Part shown: positions 1 through 7,983 of the stretch, piece after piece
Position numbering within the stretch: the stretch's first letter is position 1
Layout: each line of letters starts with the position of its first letter
From: Corallococcus sicarius
GTDB lineage: Bacteria; Myxococcota; Myxococcia; Myxococcales; Myxococcaceae
Length of the DNA stretch: 36,178 nucleotides
Assembly: GCF_003611735.1 (NCBI RefSeq)
Contig: NZ_RAWG01000070.1
Location: forward strand, 1-36,178
Direction of reading: 5' to 3'
Translations under genes and position numbers: made by a program
Notes under the pieces: generated by a model
Databases searched by the model: none
Told to the model about the DNA's origin: nothing
What the model saw: the letters and a program-made list of their open reading frames with translations, nothing else

Positions 1-711
1 CCCTCCCGCCCCCAGGACGCGGGCACCTGGGTGGACGCCGACATCACTCCCGCGTCCGCCCCCGTCTTCGGAGAACCTCTACCTGAAGACGTGCTTCACC
101 TGGAAATGTCGGAAGAACAGGTCCAGCTGGGCACGGAGTCCTTCGCCACAGCGCGCGCTGGGGACGCTGCCCGGCTCGCCGAGCGCGTGCGGGGGCGGGA
201 CGTCCTCCTCGTGAGTGACGCCGACACGTTCCTCGCGCAGGTGTCCGAGGCGCTCGCCGTGCTCCAGGCCCATGCGGCCTCCGTGTGGCTTCAGCATCCG
301 GATGCGCCGGTGGCGTACCGGCTGGTGCTGCGCGACGAGGCGGGCTTCCGGGCGTGGCTGGCGGAGGTGGCGCCGGGGAAGCTGCGCATCATCCAGCGCG
401 CGGACGGCTTCGAGTTGACGACGAGCGTGGGCAAGCTGCCGGGCCCGGACCGCAACGGCCCGTCCGTGCCGGTGCGCGGCGGACGCCAGGACATCGCCAC
501 GCTGAGGCGGGAGCTCACCCGCTTGAAGGGACGCTTCACCACGTCGGACGACCTGTGCCTCGTGCCCTCGTTCGGCACGGAGCTGTTCCAGGTCGCGCGG
601 GCCCTGGGCGGCACGTACACGGCGCCGGAGCGCGCGCTGTTCGACACGCTCTGCCTCGTGTACCCCACGCCCGCGGGCGCGCGGGACGGGGGTTCCCCGC
701 AATCACGGTGA
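1..711 (+). CDS. Unrecognised protein, C-terminal part (5' end outside window)
   Basis: The reading frame is open from base 1, so the start probably lies upstream of the window; an internal GTG at 31 is the first possible start inside it. The visible 236 codons are soluble in character, with no membrane segment and no signal peptide. A conserved-looking C-terminal block around LVPSFGTELFQVARALGG follows an Arg/Lys-rich helix. I do not recognise the family. The N-terminal half alternates short strands and helices and contains a stretch (VLLVSDADTFLAQVSEAL) that could belong to a small alpha/beta domain. The frame ends 191 bp before the acyl-CoA dehydrogenase, and no clear terminator follows. 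Codon use is typical of the window (high GC3), so it is very likely a real gene. Confidence 0.6.
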   Translation, partial: PSRPQDAGTWVDADITPASAPVFGEPLPEDVLHLEMSEEQVQLGTESFATARAGDAARLAERVRGRDVLLVSDADTFLAQVSEALAVLQAHAASVWLQHPDAPVAYRLVLRDEAGFRAWLAEVAPGKLRIIQRADGFELTTSVGKLPGPDRNGPSVPVRGGRQDIATLRRELTRLKGRFTTSDDLCLVPSFGTELFQVARALGGTYTAPERALFDTLCLVYPTPAGARDGGSPQSR

Positions 712-846
712 GGGACGTCTCCCGCCCGCCTGCCGGGCACGCGAGGCCGCCGGAACACAGGGACGAACGGAACGCATCTGCTTGAGGCCGTGTGCCCCGC
801 TCGCTACTACCCCCCGCGTCCCGTGCGCTCTACAGTGCCGCGCGCC

Positions 847-862
847 TTGATTCCTGAATCAA
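847..862. promoter_or_regulatory. AT-rich dyad upstream of acyl-CoA dehydrogenase (candidate operator)
   Basis: The sequence TTGATTCCTGAATCAA is a perfect inverted repeat with 7-bp arms and a 2-bp centre, in otherwise GC-rich DNA. It lies 40 bp before the ATG of the acyl-CoA dehydrogenase. A weak -10-like TACAGT (831-836) just upstream would put the transcription start close to the dyad. The position and shape suit a repressor of the TetR or GntR type that senses acyl-CoA, but no such regulator is in the window. Confidence 0.4.
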
Positions 863-902
863 ATCAGATGGAGGGCGGTATCCCCCCTCCCGGAGGTTGT
901 AG

Positions 903-2711
903 ATGGTCGCCGTAACCGAGCCCGCTGCCCGTTCCCCGGAGGTTCCCGCCGGAGGCACCTTCCTCTTCCAGGAAGTGGGCGCCACCCGCATCCTCACCCC
1001 GGAGGGCTTCTCCGAGGAGCAGCGACTCTTCTTCAAGACGGCGCTCCAGTTCTGCCGTGAGCAGGTGCTGCCGCAGGCCACGCGCATCGAGGCCAAGGAC
1101 AATGCGCTCCTGCGCGACCTGCTGCGCCGCGCGGGCGACCTGGGCCTCTTGAGCGTGGACATCGCGGAGACCTACGGCGGCACGGGCCTGGACAAGACGA
1201 CGTCGCTCCTGCTCGCGGAGGCCATGAGCCTCCTGGGCTCCTGGTCGGTGACGTCCAGCGCGCACACCGGCATCGGCACGCTGCCCATCGTCTGGTTCGG
1301 CAACGAGGCGCAGAAGGCGAAGTACCTGCCGAAGCTCGCCACGGGCGAGTGGGTGGCCGCGTACGCGCTGACGGAGCAGGGCAGCGGCAGCGACGCGCGC
1401 GGGGCGAAGACGAAGGCGGTGAAGAGCGCGGATGGCCAGCACTACCTGCTCAACGGCTCCAAGCTCTACATCACCAACGCGGCCTTCGCGGACGTGTTCG
1501 TCGTCTTCGCGCAGGTGGACGGCGACAAGTTCACCGGCTTCATCGTGGAGAAGGACACCCCGGGCCTCACCGTGGGCCCCGAAGAGCACAAGATGGGCAT
1601 CCGCGGCTCGTCCACCTGTCCGCTCTACTTCGAGGACGCGAAGGTTCCTGTCGAGAACCTGCTGGGCGAGCTGGGCAAGGGCCACCGCATCGCCTTCAAC
1701 ATCCTGAATTACGGGCGGCTGAAGCTGGGCGCGGCCGTCATCGGCGGCATGAAGCTGCAGCTGCAGAACGCGCTCAAGTTCGCGCAGGAGCGCAAGCAGT
1801 TCAAGGCGCCCATCGCCACGTTCCCGCTCATCCGCGAGAAGCTCGCGCGCATGGCGGCGCTCGTCTACGCGGTGGAGAGCATGACGTACCGCACCGCCGG
1901 GCTCGTTGACGGGCGGCTCGCGGCCAAGGAGCGCACGGAAGCGGACTACGACGCGCACGTCATCGCCGCGATGGAGGAGTTCGCCACCGAGGCCTCCATC
2001 ATGAAGGTCTTCGGCTCCGAGGCCCTGAACTTCGTCGTGGACGACGCGGTGCAGGTGCACGGCGGCGCCGGCTACATCGAGGAGTATCCGGTGGAGCGCG
2101 CCTTCCGCGACGCGCGCATCAACCGCATCTTCGAGGGCACCAACGAGATCAACCGCATGCTCATCACCGGCATGCTGCTCAAGCGCGCGGTGAAGGGCGA
2201 CCTGCCGCTGTTCGCGCAGGGGCGCTCGGTGTCGGAGGAGCTGAACCGGGGTGAGCGTCCCCGCGCGGGCCGGCAGGACGCGCTCGCCAACGAGGAGGTC
2301 GCCGCCGAGTGCGCCAAGCACCTGGCCATCCACGGCATGCGGCTGGCCGCGGAGACGTTCGGCACGGAGCTGGACAAGCACCAGGAGGTCATGGCCGCGC
2401 TGGCGGACGTGGTGATGGACGCCTACGCGCTGGACTCCATGGTGACGCGCACCCGGCAGGCCGCCGCCAGCGGCGTGCAGGACCCGATGCGCGTGGCCCT
2501 CGTCCGGCTGTACGCGATGGAGTCCACCACGCGCGCCTTCGAGCGCACCCGCCGCGCGCTGTGCTCCATCCTCAAGGGGGACGTGCTCGCGCTGGAGCTC
2601 AAGCGGCTGTCCGCGCTGGACGCCTTCACGGCGTACGACCCGGCGGAGCTGCGTGAGACGGTGGTGGCTGGCCTGGAAGAGGCCGGCGGCTACCCGTACA
2701 ACCCGCTGTAG
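903..2711 (+). CDS. Acyl-CoA dehydrogenase, long VLCAD-like form
   Basis: This 602-aa flavoenzyme would catalyse FAD-dependent alpha,beta-dehydrogenation of an acyl-CoA, the first step of beta-oxidation. The N-terminal helical domain and the middle beta domain carry YALTEQGSGSDARG and KLYITNAAFADVFVVF (FAD and substrate contacts). The C-terminal helical domain has the QVHGGAGYIEEYPVER motif and the IFEGTNEI motif, whose Glu411 matches the MCAD/VLCAD catalytic base. About 150 residues follow the usual end, as in VLCAD/ACAD9-type proteins, so a long-chain substrate is likely but unproven. The ATG at 903 is preceded by a clear GGAGG at 892-896. No signal or membrane segment is visible. It appears monocistronic, with a convergent PilZ gene downstream and a dyad operator candidate upstream. 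Confidence 0.95.
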   Translation: MVAVTEPAARSPEVPAGGTFLFQEVGATRILTPEGFSEEQRLFFKTALQFCREQVLPQATRIEAKDNALLRDLLRRAGDLGLLSVDIAETYGGTGLDKTTSLLLAEAMSLLGSWSVTSSAHTGIGTLPIVWFGNEAQKAKYLPKLATGEWVAAYALTEQGSGSDARGAKTKAVKSADGQHYLLNGSKLYITNAAFADVFVVFAQVDGDKFTGFIVEKDTPGLTVGPEEHKMGIRGSSTCPLYFEDAKVPVENLLGELGKGHRIAFNILNYGRLKLGAAVIGGMKLQLQNALKFAQERKQFKAPIATFPLIREKLARMAALVYAVESMTYRTAGLVDGRLAAKERTEADYDAHVIAAMEEFATEASIMKVFGSEALNFVVDDAVQVHGGAGYIEEYPVERAFRDARINRIFEGTNEINRMLITGMLLKRAVKGDLPLFAQGRSVSEELNRGERPRAGRQDALANEEVAAECAKHLAIHGMRLAAETFGTELDKHQEVMAALADVVMDAYALDSMVTRTRQAAASGVQDPMRVALVRLYAMESTTRAFERTRRALCSILKGDVLALELKRLSALDAFTAYDPAELRETVVAGLEEAGGYPYNPL

Positions 2712-2730
2712 GAATTCTCCGGGCCCTGGG

Positions 2731-2755
2731 GCCCTGGGGCTCAACGCCTCAGGGC
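2731..2755 (+). terminator. Hairpin between convergent genes
   Basis: GCCCTGGGGC and GCCTCAGGGC pair over 10 bp with one G-U wobble around the loop TCAAC. It sits just after the acyl-CoA dehydrogenase stop and overlaps the last codons of the convergent PilZ gene. There is no T-run afterwards, so it is a terminator-like hairpin, not a classical intrinsic terminator. Confidence 0.35.
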
Positions 2756-3459
2756 ATCCGGGACACGGCGTCCAGGCCGAAGCTGACCCGTGCCCGCCAG
2801 GGCGCGGGCGGCAGGTGCTCCAGCGCCATCAGCGCTTCCAGCCGCTGGAGCATGTCCGGCCGCAGCCGGCCGAACGTCGCGCCGAACCCCGGGGTGACGG
2901 CCTCCGTGGAGCCCTTGCGCGGCAGGGTGGACGTCCACGCCACCTCGCCGTGCAGCAGCAGGGGGCCCTCCTTCATGTCCATCTCCAGGAGGAAGGGCAC
3001 GCCCACCTGCACCTCGCGGGGCAGGGCGGGGGCTTCCACCTCCAGGCCCACGCCACCGCGGGAGATGTCGCGCACGATGAAGGACGGGGCGCGGGTGTCC
3101 ACCTCCTGCGCCCGCAGGTGCAGCGGCATGCGCGGGAAGCGGCGCAGGCCGTTCTGCTCCTCCTGGGCGAAGATGTGCTGGAGCACCGCGTCCAGGCCGC
3201 TGCGGTCCTCCGCGCCGTCGTAGCGCACGGTGAGCAGGAAGCGCTCGCCCGGGCGGGGCTCCACCTTGACGACCTCGCCCAGCACCTCCACCGGGCGCGG
3301 CATGCCGCCCGCGTGCATCTCGAAGGTGAACCGGGTGCCCAGGGGCAGCGCCTTGCGCGTCTCCAGGGTGACGCCGCCCTGGCCCACGCTCCGGGTGTAC
3401 TCGCCGACCAACGACTGCGGCGTCTTGTAGGCCACCTTCAGTCGAACGTTCGTATCCAC
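2749..3459 (-). CDS. Tandem PilZ-domain protein, c-di-GMP-binding type
   Basis: This 236-aa cytosolic protein has two PilZ-like beta-barrels. The second (about residues 104-215) carries the c-di-GMP signature: RxxxR at Arg106-Arg110 (RRFPR) and DxSxxG at 131-136 (DISRGG). The first (about 5-95) keeps the fold pattern (SVGQGGVTLET) but lacks RxxxR, so it is probably a non-binding or dimerising domain. PilZ proteins relay c-di-GMP levels to motility, polysaccharide export or division; the target here is unknown. The start is GTG with a GGAGAG about 12 bases upstream. It is divergent from mraZ across a 234-bp region and convergent with the acyl-CoA dehydrogenase. Nothing in the sequence ties it functionally to the dcw cluster. 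Confidence 0.85.
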   Translation of the reverse strand: MDTNVRLKVAYKTPQSLVGEYTRSVGQGGVTLETRKALPLGTRFTFEMHAGGMPRPVEVLGEVVKVEPRPGERFLLTVRYDGAEDRSGLDAVLQHIFAQEEQNGLRRFPRMPLHLRAQEVDTRAPSFIVRDISRGGVGLEVEAPALPREVQVGVPFLLEMDMKEGPLLLHGEVAWTSTLPRKGSTEAVTPGFGATFGRLRPDMLQRLEALMALEHLPPAPWRARVSFGLDAVSRMP

Positions 3460-3586
3460 GTACCCACCACTCTCCGGCGGGCGGCGGGAAAACTCAAGTT
3501 CACCCCACCGCCAGGGTTGGGCCGGAGACCCACACCTCCCGGATGTCCAGCGCCGAGCGCGCGGTGTTCCAACCTGTTGCGCTTTC

Positions 3587-3615
3587 TTGACCCCCCCCAG
3601 GGGGGCGCGTATGTA
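3587..3615 (+). promoter_or_regulatory. Candidate promoter of the dcw cluster
   Basis: TTGACC (3587-3592) lies 17 bp from TATGTA (3610-3615), a fair housekeeping sigma-70-type match in GC-rich DNA. The spacer contains C8-A-G6, a strong short dyad that is unusual between -35 and -10 elements. The predicted start near 3622 lies just upstream of the MraZ-type repeats, the arrangement expected for MraZ autoregulation. Confidence 0.45.
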
Positions 3616-3627
3616 TGCCGGCCGCAG

Positions 3628-3653
3628 AGGGGTAAGAAGTGGGAAGGAGTGGT
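3628..3653 (+). promoter_or_regulatory. MraZ operator: three 10-bp-spaced repeats
   Basis: Three copies of AG(G/T)GG(T/G) occur at 3628, 3638 and 3648, exactly one helical turn apart. MraZ in Escherichia coli and other bacteria binds tandem TGGG/GTGGG-like repeats with 10-bp periodicity upstream of its own gene. The position between the predicted promoter and the mraZ GTG at 3694 fits repression of the whole cluster. The middle copy (AGTGGG) is the best match. Confidence 0.6.
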
Positions 3654-3693
3654 GGTCCGTCCCGCGTCAGGCTGAAAAGGTGGATCATCCCGC

Positions 3694-4146
3694 GTGTTCC
3701 GAGGCGTCTATGAGCACCAGATCGACGCGAAGGGGCGCACCAGCCTCCCGGCGAAGCTCCGGGAGACCCTGGTGGGCGCCTACGACGAGCGGCTCATCGT
3801 CACCACGGCCCTGGACCCCTGCCTCCACGCCTACCCGGTGCGGGAGTGGGAGGCGTTGGAGACCGCGCTCGCCCGGCGCAACCCCATGGAGCCGGGGGTC
3901 AAGACGTTGATGCGGCTGTACGTGGCCAGCGCGCAGGAGTGCCCGTTGGACAAGCTGGGCCGGCTGCTCATCCCGCCGTCGCTCAGGACGTACGCGAAGC
4001 TGGAGAAGGACGTGGTGTGGGCGGGGATGGTGAAGGTGATTGAGCTTTGGAGCCTGGACGGTTGGGCGAAGGCGCAGGCGGATGCGCGCCAGGAAGCCAA
4101 CTCCCAGGACGTGTTGAGGGTGCTGGGCGAACTGCGCCAGCCGTAG
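3694..4146 (+). CDS. mraZ: Transcriptional regulator MraZ
   Basis: MraZ is the AbrB/SpoVT-fold regulator that opens most dcw clusters and represses them by binding repeats in front of its own gene. The 150-aa product has two swapped-hairpin motifs of the family: [14 protein letters not shown] near residues 11-24 and [17 protein letters not shown] near 79-95. Length is normal for the family. The start is GTG at 3694, with AAAAGGTGG about 10 bases upstream; the N-terminus [11 protein letters not shown] matches the family pattern. The 10-bp-spaced repeats at 3628-3653 are its probable operator. The next gene begins 61 bp downstream. Confidence 0.95.
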   Translation: MFRGVYEHQIDAKGRTSLPAKLRETLVGAYDERLIVTTALDPCLHAYPVREWEALETALARRNPMEPGVKTLMRLYVASAQECPLDKLGRLLIPPSLRTYAKLEKDVVWAGMVKVIELWSLDGWAKAQADARQEANSQDVLRVLGELRQP

Positions 4147-4207
4147 CCAGGAAGTCGACAGCAGCCGGAAGTCCTCCAAGTAGTTCTCCGTGGAAGGGTG
4201 GCAGCGC

Positions 4208-4591
4208 ATGGACCAGGTGCAGGAGGTTCGACGCAACAGGGCGGCGCTGGCGGGCTCCGAGCGCGTGGAGACGCTCATGCTGGAGGGCGAGCTGGGCGAG
4301 GACGACCTCACGAAGCTCTGCGAGGACCTGATGCACCGGCTGCACCGGGGCATCCGCCAGGTGGTGCTGGACTTCGCGGACGTGTCGCACCTGAACTACC
4401 GGGGCGTGCGCCCGCTCGTCGCCCGCACGGATGCGTTCCGCCGCGCCGGTGGGGACGTGAAGCTGTCCGGGCTGTCGCCGTACCTGGCCGCCATCTTCCG
4501 CGCGGCCGGCGCCCACGACGCCTTCGAACTGTACCCGCACATGAACGATGCCCGGGCGGCCTTCTCGCTCGCTCGCGCTCCCTTCGTCTGA
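4208..4591 (+). CDS. STAS-domain protein inside the dcw cluster
   Basis: The 127-aa product is a single STAS domain of the anti-anti-sigma (SpoIIAA) fold. The strand [10 protein letters not shown], the helix after [15 protein letters not shown], and [20 protein letters not shown] are typical. In SpoIIAA the loop at this point reads DSSGLG and is phosphorylated on serine; here it reads LNYRG and has no Ser or Thr. Regulation by serine phosphorylation is therefore unlikely, and a binding-platform role is more probable. ATG at 4208 is preceded by AAGGGTGG; a GTG at 4190 is also in frame. The gene sits between mraZ and rsmH, where most bacteria have none, and its end is close to or overlaps the rsmH start, implying co-expression. 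The partner protein is unknown. Confidence 0.8.
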   Translation: MDQVQEVRRNRAALAGSERVETLMLEGELGEDDLTKLCEDLMHRLHRGIRQVVLDFADVSHLNYRGVRPLVARTDAFRRAGGDVKLSGLSPYLAAIFRAAGAHDAFELYPHMNDARAAFSLARAPFV

Positions 4592-4619
4592 ACCCCTGAA
4601 CCTCGCCCGGGCCCCCCTC

Positions 4620-5525
4620 GTGGACTTCCAGCACCAGACCGTCCTGCTCCACGAGGCGGTGGAGGTCCTGCTCCCGGCGGAGGGCAAGGTGATCCTCGAC
4701 GGCACCCTCGGCGGCGGCGGCCACTCCGAAGCGCTCCTCGCCCGGGGCGCCACGGTGGTGGGCGTGGACCGCGACCCGGTGGCGCTCGCGGCGGCCACGG
4801 CCCGCATGGGCGGCCACGCGCGCTTCCAGGCCCGGCAGGGCAACTTCGCGGAGCTGTTCCAGGTGGCGAAGGATTTGCTCCCCGTGGACGGCGTGCTGGT
4901 GGACCTGGGCGTGTCCTCGCCCCAGCTGGACGTCGCGGAGCGCGGCTTCTCCTTCATGAAGGACGGCCCGCTGGACATGCGCATGGGCGACACCGGCCCC
5001 ACCGCCGCGGAGCTCATCGCCATCACCGACGAGCGCGACCTCGCGCAGATCCTCCGTGACTACGGCGAAGAGCCCTTCGCGCGGCCCATCGCCCGGGAGC
5101 TCAAGCGTGCGCTGCCGCAGCGCACGCTGGAGGCCGCGGAGGTGGTGAAGCGCGCGGTGCCGCGCAAGGCGTGGCCGGACCGCATCCACGTGGCCACCCG
5201 CACGTTCCAGGCGCTGCGCATGGCGGTGAACGGGGAGTTGGAGGCGCTGGACGCGCTGCTGGCCTCGCTGCCGGCGCTCCTGAAGGTGGGGGGCCGCGCC
5301 GCCGTCATCTCCTTCCACTCCCTGGAGGACCGCAAGGTGAAGGAAGCCTTCAAGGCCCTCGTGGGAGGCTGCAGCTGTCCGCCGGGCTTCCCGGTGTGCG
5401 TGTGCAACAGCCAGGGCGACTTCGCCCTCGTGTCCAAGAAGGCCGTCGCGGCTTCCGATGCGGAAGTCCAGGCCAACCCCCGCTCTCGTAGCGCGCACCT
5501 GCGCGCGGTGGAGAAGATCCGATGA
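4620..5525 (+). CDS. rsmH: 16S rRNA (cytosine1402-N4)-methyltransferase RsmH
   Basis: RsmH (MraW) methylates N4 of C1402 in 16S rRNA using S-adenosylmethionine. The SAM-binding block [13 protein letters not shown] comes early, followed by [29 protein letters not shown], and [15 protein letters not shown] near the end, all family hallmarks. The C-terminal part has four cysteines ([12 protein letters not shown]). I chose GTG at 4620 (product 301 aa, starting [14 protein letters not shown]) because family members start right before this motif. The frame stays open to an ATG at 4548 inside the STAS gene, which would add 24 residues. No strong ribosome site decides between them. The stop overlaps the ftsL start by 4 bp. 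Confidence 0.93.
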   Translation: MDFQHQTVLLHEAVEVLLPAEGKVILDGTLGGGGHSEALLARGATVVGVDRDPVALAAATARMGGHARFQARQGNFAELFQVAKDLLPVDGVLVDLGVSSPQLDVAERGFSFMKDGPLDMRMGDTGPTAAELIAITDERDLAQILRDYGEEPFARPIARELKRALPQRTLEAAEVVKRAVPRKAWPDRIHVATRTFQALRMAVNGELEALDALLASLPALLKVGGRAAVISFHSLEDRKVKEAFKALVGGCSCPPGFPVCVCNSQGDFALVSKKAVAASDAEVQANPRSRSAHLRAVEKIR

Positions 5526-5914
5526 GCAAGGTCCTTCCGCGCAACACCGTGTCCCTGGCCGGCGTGCTGATGCACCTGCTGCCCGCCGTCGCGCTCTTCG
5601 CGCTGTTCGCCGCGGTGGGCATCCTCCACGTGACGAGCCGCGTGCTCGTGGTGGACATGGGCTACCGGCTGTCCACCGCGGAGGGCGAGAGCCGCTCGCT
5701 GACCCGGGAGCACGACCGGCTCAAGCTGGAGCTGGCCACGCTCAAGGCCCCCGGCCGCCTGGAGCGCGTGGCGCGCGAGCAGCTGGGCATGGCCATGCCC
5801 AAGGGCGGCGCGGTGGTGTCCGTGGCCGACGAGCGCGTGAAGGACGCGCGCACCGCGCAGGCCCGTTCGTCGGCGCCGGCCGTCCGCGTGGCGGAGCGGG
5901 GGACCCAGCGGTGA
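5522..5914 (+). CDS. ftsL: Cell division protein FtsL
   Basis: The 130-aa product is a bitopic membrane protein: a short cytosolic N-terminus, one membrane segment at about residues 10-36, then a coiled-coil region (about 48-85, [20 protein letters not shown]) ending in the family-typical [15 protein letters not shown] block. FtsL forms the FtsQLB complex, which activates septal synthesis by FtsW and FtsI. Identity rests on this architecture and on its position between rsmH and ftsI, since FtsL sequences are poorly conserved. The last 35 residues are an Ala/Arg-rich tail. The ATG overlaps the rsmH stop, and the stop overlaps the GTG of ftsI. Confidence 0.88.
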   Translation: MSKVLPRNTVSLAGVLMHLLPAVALFALFAAVGILHVTSRVLVVDMGYRLSTAEGESRSLTREHDRLKLELATLKAPGRLERVAREQLGMAMPKGGAVVSVADERVKDARTAQARSSAPAVRVAERGTQR

Positions 5915-7932
5915 GGGACTTCAAGGGCGCGCGGGCACCTGAATCCAACGCGAAGTGGCTCAAGCTGCGGGTCCAGCTGCTGTTCGGGCTGTTCCTCACG
6001 CTCTTGGGCACCGCGTTCGCCCGCGCGGTCTACCTCCAGGTCTTCCAGCAGGAGAAGCTGCGGGGGCTGGCGCAGGACCAGTACGTCCGGCAGATCGACA
6101 TCCCGGCCCGCCGCGGCGACATCTTCGACCGGCGCGGCACGCCGCTCGCCCAGAGCGTGGAGGTGGACTCCATCTGGGTGGACCCGTCGCTGCTCCCGGA
6201 CGTGCGGCAGGCGTCGCGGCTGCTCGCGAAGGCCGTGCACCTGGACCCCAACGACGTCGCCTCGCGCCTGGGCCGCGCCAAGCGCTTCGCGTGGGTGAAG
6301 CGCCAGGCGAAGCCGCAGGAGGTGGCCGCGGTGAAGGCGCTGGGCCTCCCGGGCCTGGGCTTCACCAAGGAGCCCAAGCGCTTCTACCCCCAGCGCGAGC
6401 TGGGCGCGCACATCGTCGGCATGGTGGGCCGGGACGGCCACGGCCTGGAGGGGCTGGAGCTGGCGTTCCAGGACGAGCTGTCCGGGCAGAACGCGCGCAC
6501 CTCCGGCTTCCGCGACGCCAAGGGCCGCAAGCTGATGGTGCAGGGCGCGTTGGATCCGCTGGAGCGCCAGGGCGCCGCGGTGACGCTCACGCTGGACCGG
6601 CACCTCCAGTACGTCGCGGAGAAGGCGCTGGCCAAGGCCGTGGACGACGCGAAGGCCATCGCCGGCATGGCGGTGGTGTTGGACCCTCGCACCGGCGAGC
6701 TGCTGGCGCTCGCCAACAACCCGCGCTTCAACCCCAACACGCCGGAAGACGGCGTGAAGAATGCCATCCGCAACCGCGCCGCGCTGGACGCCTTCGAGCC
6801 CGGCTCCACGATGAAGGCCTTCGTGGTGGCCGCCGCGCTGGAGCAGAAGAACATCACGCCGGACTCGCTGTTCTTCTGTGAGAACGGGGCGTGGCGCATT
6901 GGCCGCCACACCGTCAACGACACCCACCCGCACGGCTGGCTGACCCCGGAGGGCATCCTCCAGGTGTCCTCCAACATCTGCGCCGCCAAGGTGGCGGAGG
7001 CCCTGGGCCGCGAGAAGCTGGTCGCCGCCTACCACGCCTTCGGCTTCGCGGAGCGCACGGGCCTGGCGCTGACGGGGGAGAGCCGGGGCAGCATCCCGTT
7101 TCCGAAATCGGACATCTCCCTGGCCACCCAATCCTTCGGCCAGGGCATGACGTCCACCGCCGTGCAGCTGGCGGCGGCCTACGGCGCGCTGGCCAATGAC
7201 GGCGTCCTGATGCGCCCGTACCTCGTCTCCAGGGTCGTGGACCCGGACGGCGTGGTGCTGCTGGAGAACCAGCCCACGGAGCTGCGCCGGGTCGTTTCCC
7301 CGAGGGTGGCGCGGCAGGTCGTGGGCATGCTCGAGAGCGTGGTCGTCAAGGGAGGGACCGCTCCCAAGGCCGCCATGGAGGACTACCGCGTGGCCGGAAA
7401 GACGGGCACCGCCCAGAAGGCGGACCCGGTGGCGCGGGGGTATTCCGACAAACGCATCGCGTCTTTTGCGGGCATGGTGCCGGCCGAGGCCCCGCGCGCC
7501 GTGATTCTCGTGATAGTGGACGAACCGAAGACGGACGTATACGGGGGGAACGTGGCTGCCCCTGCCTTCAAGGAAATCGCTACCGCTGCCATGGCCCACC
7601 TGGCCGTGCCCCCGTCCCGTACGGTGGCACCCGCCGAGGTGGCTGCGGCCGCTGCGTCTCCGGTGCCCCCTCCGGCATCGAAGGCGTCGGCGAAGGCCGT
7701 CCCGGTACGGGCGGCCCTGGCGGAAGCGGTGACCGAGACTCCGGAGCCCGGCACGGTGCGTGTGCCGGACGTCCAGGGTCAGGCGGGTCGTGAAGCCGTG
7801 GTGAAGTTGCTTGCCGCGGCGTTGGAGCCACAGCTGCAAGGCAGTGGACGAGTGGTGTCTCAGACCCCCCCCGCCGGTGCGCTGGTGGAGAAGGGGGCCC
7901 GGGTGACGCTGGAACTGGCGACGCGGCAATGA
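5911..7932 (+). CDS. ftsI: Septal transpeptidase FtsI (PBP3) with C-terminal PASTA domain
   Basis: This class B penicillin-binding protein cross-links septal peptidoglycan together with FtsW. The 673-aa product has a cytosolic tail, a membrane anchor at about residues 21-40, a PBP dimer domain (about 58-220) and a transpeptidase domain with all three active-site motifs: S299-T-M-K302, S353-S-N355 and K497-T-G499. An Ala/Pro-rich linker (about 560-612) leads to one PASTA domain (about 614-673, starting GTVRVPDVQGQAG). PASTA is more familiar from Gram-positive PBP2x and from Ser/Thr kinases than from enteric FtsI. The start is GTG at 5911, overlapping the ftsL stop. The frame is open further upstream, but that part is the antisense-free shadow of rsmH and ftsL. 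murE follows after 51 bp. Confidence 0.95.
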   Translation: MRDFKGARAPESNAKWLKLRVQLLFGLFLTLLGTAFARAVYLQVFQQEKLRGLAQDQYVRQIDIPARRGDIFDRRGTPLAQSVEVDSIWVDPSLLPDVRQASRLLAKAVHLDPNDVASRLGRAKRFAWVKRQAKPQEVAAVKALGLPGLGFTKEPKRFYPQRELGAHIVGMVGRDGHGLEGLELAFQDELSGQNARTSGFRDAKGRKLMVQGALDPLERQGAAVTLTLDRHLQYVAEKALAKAVDDAKAIAGMAVVLDPRTGELLALANNPRFNPNTPEDGVKNAIRNRAALDAFEPGSTMKAFVVAAALEQKNITPDSLFFCENGAWRIGRHTVNDTHPHGWLTPEGILQVSSNICAAKVAEALGREKLVAAYHAFGFAERTGLALTGESRGSIPFPKSDISLATQSFGQGMTSTAVQLAAAYGALANDGVLMRPYLVSRVVDPDGVVLLENQPTELRRVVSPRVARQVVGMLESVVVKGGTAPKAAMEDYRVAGKTGTAQKADPVARGYSDKRIASFAGMVPAEAPRAVILVIVDEPKTDVYGGNVAAPAFKEIATAAMAHLAVPPSRTVAPAEVAAAAASPVPPPASKASAKAVPVRAALAEAVTETPEPGTVRVPDVQGQAGREAVVKLLAAALEPQLQGSGRVVSQTPPAGALVEKGARVTLELATRQ

Positions 7933-7983
7933 GGCCGTGTCCTTTCCAGGCCCCGCATCAGCAATGCGTGTGAAGGGGAAGAG

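Noticed and set aside
3443..3452. Palindrome CGAACGTTCG near the PilZ gene start
   Set aside because: It lies inside the first codons of the PilZ gene and a 10-bp palindrome in coding DNA is not by itself significant.
4548..4619. Upstream ATG for rsmH inside the STAS gene
   Set aside because: The extra 24 residues show no family similarity and overlap the STAS frame; the family N-terminus begins at GTG 4620. It cannot be fully excluded because neither start has a clear ribosome site.
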